A program made the translations under genes and the position numbers. DNA of 20,741 bases from a virus, in the IMG/VR virus record IMGVR_UViG_3300010300_000156, positions 1 through 20,741 of that record, one strand, 5' to 3'. The stretch's first letter is position 1. Each line of letters opens with the position of its first letter. The notes beneath the pieces were generated by a model. It saw only the letters and a program-made list of their open reading frames with translations. It ran no database searches and was not told the origin of the DNA. Of the stretch, positions 19,560 to 20,741 are shown one piece after another.

Positions 19560-19592
19560 TCACTATGCCAAGTGATCTTGGGCGGTAAGTGA
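19560..19592 (+). other. Second hairpin in the leader of the small virion gene
   Basis: CCAAG-TGAT-CTTGG (19568-19581) is nested within TCACT (19560-19564) and AGTGA (19588-19592). It lies just before AAGGAG and the ATG at 19613, so it could modulate translation of the next gene. Confidence 0.45.
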
Positions 19593-19612
19593 TGAGAACA
19601 CAAGGAGATTAA

Positions 19613-19909
19613 ATGTCAAAGAGACACTTTTCAGTATTAGAATCAAACAATGTAGCACTAGGGCAAGGCGGTTGCCTATTTGAGGATGGCACTTCTGCTA
19701 TCACAGGAAAGAAAATAGTAGCTATACAATTTTTAGAGGACTCAACCTTTACAACACTAACACCAGCAGATAGTTCTTATATGGGTACAGCAGGTGGCAA
19801 TGGAGATGCAATAGATTCTTCTAATACATTTCCACAAGGAGTTACAGTATTTGGTAGATGGACTGCATTCACATTAGCTAGTGGATCAGTTGTAGCATAT
19901 CTAGGCTAA
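19613..19909 (+). CDS. Small virion protein, capsid decoration or head-associated candidate
   Basis: A 98-aa beta-rich protein with no Lys-rich or helical part, opening MSKRHFSVLESNNVALGQGG and ending FTLASGSVVAYLG. Short Gly/Ser/Thr-rich beta proteins in this position after the coat gene are often decoration or head-fibre proteins. I do not recognise a named family. AAGGAG before the ATG supports the start. It lies in the late operon, and the LamG gene starts one base after its TAA. Confidence 0.6.
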   Translation: MSKRHFSVLESNNVALGQGGCLFEDGTSAITGKKIVAIQFLEDSTFTTLTPADSSYMGTAGGNGDAIDSSNTFPQGVTVFGRWTAFTLASGSVVAYLG

Positions 19910-19910
19910 C

Positions 19911-20741
19911 ATGCTAGGATTATCTAGTAGTTTAGTCAAGGGTGGTGCATCCCTTTTAACCTTTGTTAAGGACAACCTTAAACTATACCTCGACTTCAAA
20001 TCTAATAAGTCAGACACGCTAAAGTTCCCATCAGAAGGCTCAACAGATTTCGATGGTAGTGATTATATTTCATTTTCTAAAATAACTTTTGCTGATGCTT
20101 TTACTGTTGGGTTTTGGTTTAAAGGCGATACTGAAACTGATTATAAATTAATTTTAAAAGATAGCACAGGTGGTTCATCTAATGATATTTTAGTAAAAGA
20201 TACTAATGGACAAGTTACTATTAGAATTAATGGAGCATATAAAGCAATAATAAGCAACACTCCTCATAATACATGGTGTCATATTGTATTTACGAGAGAT
20301 GTTGATGGAAATATTAAAACATATTTAAATGCAGTTGCAAGTGGTACAAGTACAAGTACACATACTTTTGCATTAAATACTATTGGTTCTTCAAGTTCAG
20401 GAGCAACATTTAGTATGGCAAATCTTGCTATGTGGACACGAGAACTATCTCCAGAAGAAATCCAATCCATAATGAACAAATCCTATAGCCAACTAAAGGG
20501 TGTAGAAAAAACAAGTTTAGTTATGTGGCAGTCTCTTGATAGTGCAAGTAATGGAGTAGTACAACCTGCAACAGGTGAAGAATTAGGAAATGAAATATCT
20601 GGTGACCCTACTTTTGATAATGCAAGTAATTGGCTTATTATTTTAGGTACTGGTAGTTTAGATGTTAATACTACAGTATTAGGAAAATTAAGTGCAGTAG
20701 ATGCTCAAGATAAAAGATTATATAAATATTCCATATTAACA
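19911..20741 (+). CDS. LamG (concanavalin A-like) virion protein; stop codon at window base 1-3 if circular
   Basis: Residues about 45-192 form a LamG-like lectin fold: FDGSDYISFSKITFADAFTV, then VGFWFKGD, the TWCHIVFTRDVDGNIKTYLN strand pair and MANLAMWTRELSPEEIQSI. This is the usual laminin-G/pentraxin order, and such domains on phages bind sugars at adsorption. The N-terminal 30 residues (LSSSLVKGGASLLTFVKDNL) may anchor it in the particle. The reading frame is open to the last base; joined to base 1, TGA follows at once, giving 277 aa. The stop overlaps the next gene's ATG. The ATG at 19911 has only AGG upstream. Confidence 0.8.
   Translation, partial: MLGLSSSLVKGGASLLTFVKDNLKLYLDFKSNKSDTLKFPSEGSTDFDGSDYISFSKITFADAFTVGFWFKGDTETDYKLILKDSTGGSSNDILVKDTNGQVTIRINGAYKAIISNTPHNTWCHIVFTRDVDGNIKTYLNAVASGTSTSTHTFALNTIGSSSSGATFSMANLAMWTRELSPEEIQSIMNKSYSQLKGVEKTSLVMWQSLDSASNGVVQPATGEELGNEISGDPTFDNASNWLIILGTGSLDVNTTVLGKLSAVDAQDKRLYKYSILT

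Noticed and set aside
1-20741. tRNA or rRNA genes
   Set aside because: No cloverleaf with a TTCGA-type arm or rRNA-like segment was noticed; a GGGG...CCCC hairpin near 13828-13854 lacks other tRNA features.
1-20741. Integrase, attachment site or lysogeny repressor
   Set aside because: No tyrosine or serine recombinase motif and no cI-like repressor seen. The AbrB-like protein alone does not show lysogeny.

Overview
The window looks like one complete, small double-stranded DNA phage genome, or phage-like element, of 20,741 bp, rather than a piece of a bacterial chromosome. It is AT-rich and densely packed, with many 4-bp ATGA and TAATG gene overlaps. It uses GGAG-type ribosome binding sites and TTGACA/TATAAT-type promoters. 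Nearly every recognisable gene is a phage replication, recombination, packaging or capsid gene. Joining base 20741 to base 1 creates an ATGA overlap: the LamG gene's stop codon (TGA, bases 1-3) and the next gene's start codon (ATG, bases 20741, 1 and 2) both appear at the join. The sequence is therefore probably closed (circular, or a circularly permuted assembly) and cut arbitrarily. Host genus cannot be told; sigma70-like promoters, Shine-Dalgarno sites and a bacterial-type SSB tail suggest a low-GC bacterium, possibly aquatic.

Layout. (1) Leftward block, 13241 down to 2382: about 27 mostly small genes. It runs from an unknown helical protein, a papain-like cysteine peptidase candidate and a Gp88-like cysteine-cluster protein, through many small zinc-finger and membrane proteins, to the replication core (lambda-O-like initiator, fused primase-helicase, metallophosphoesterase, SSB-like protein) and recombination genes (NinG/HNH and NinB-like). 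(2) An intergenic region of about 800 bp (13242-14042) with divergent promoter candidates and several inverted repeats. (3) A rightward small-terminase-like gene, 14043-14657. (4) A leftward operon, 18040 down to 14637: large terminase, portal, gp10/gpG-like protein, a coiled-coil protein and a zinc ribbon. (5) A rightward structural operon from 18127 through the join to 2404: scaffold, major capsid, a small virion protein, a LamG lectin-like protein, and two larger structural proteins.

How it may work together. The initiator gene carries an iteron cluster followed by an AT-rich tract in the linker between its two domains, the arrangement of the lambda origin inside gene O. The initiator would open this origin and load the encoded primase-helicase. 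The SSB-like protein ends in DDMPF and could recruit host replication enzymes; no DNA polymerase is encoded. The portal/terminase operon and the capsid operon diverge from a shared 18-kb regulatory region containing a dyad. No tape measure, tail tube, integrase or confident lysis gene was found.

The most unusual feature is a family of A-tract plus GTTAAG-n-CTTAAC palindromes. They lie at gene ends, mainly in the 9.5-13.3 kb accessory region, where five copies divide the genes into cassette-like blocks.
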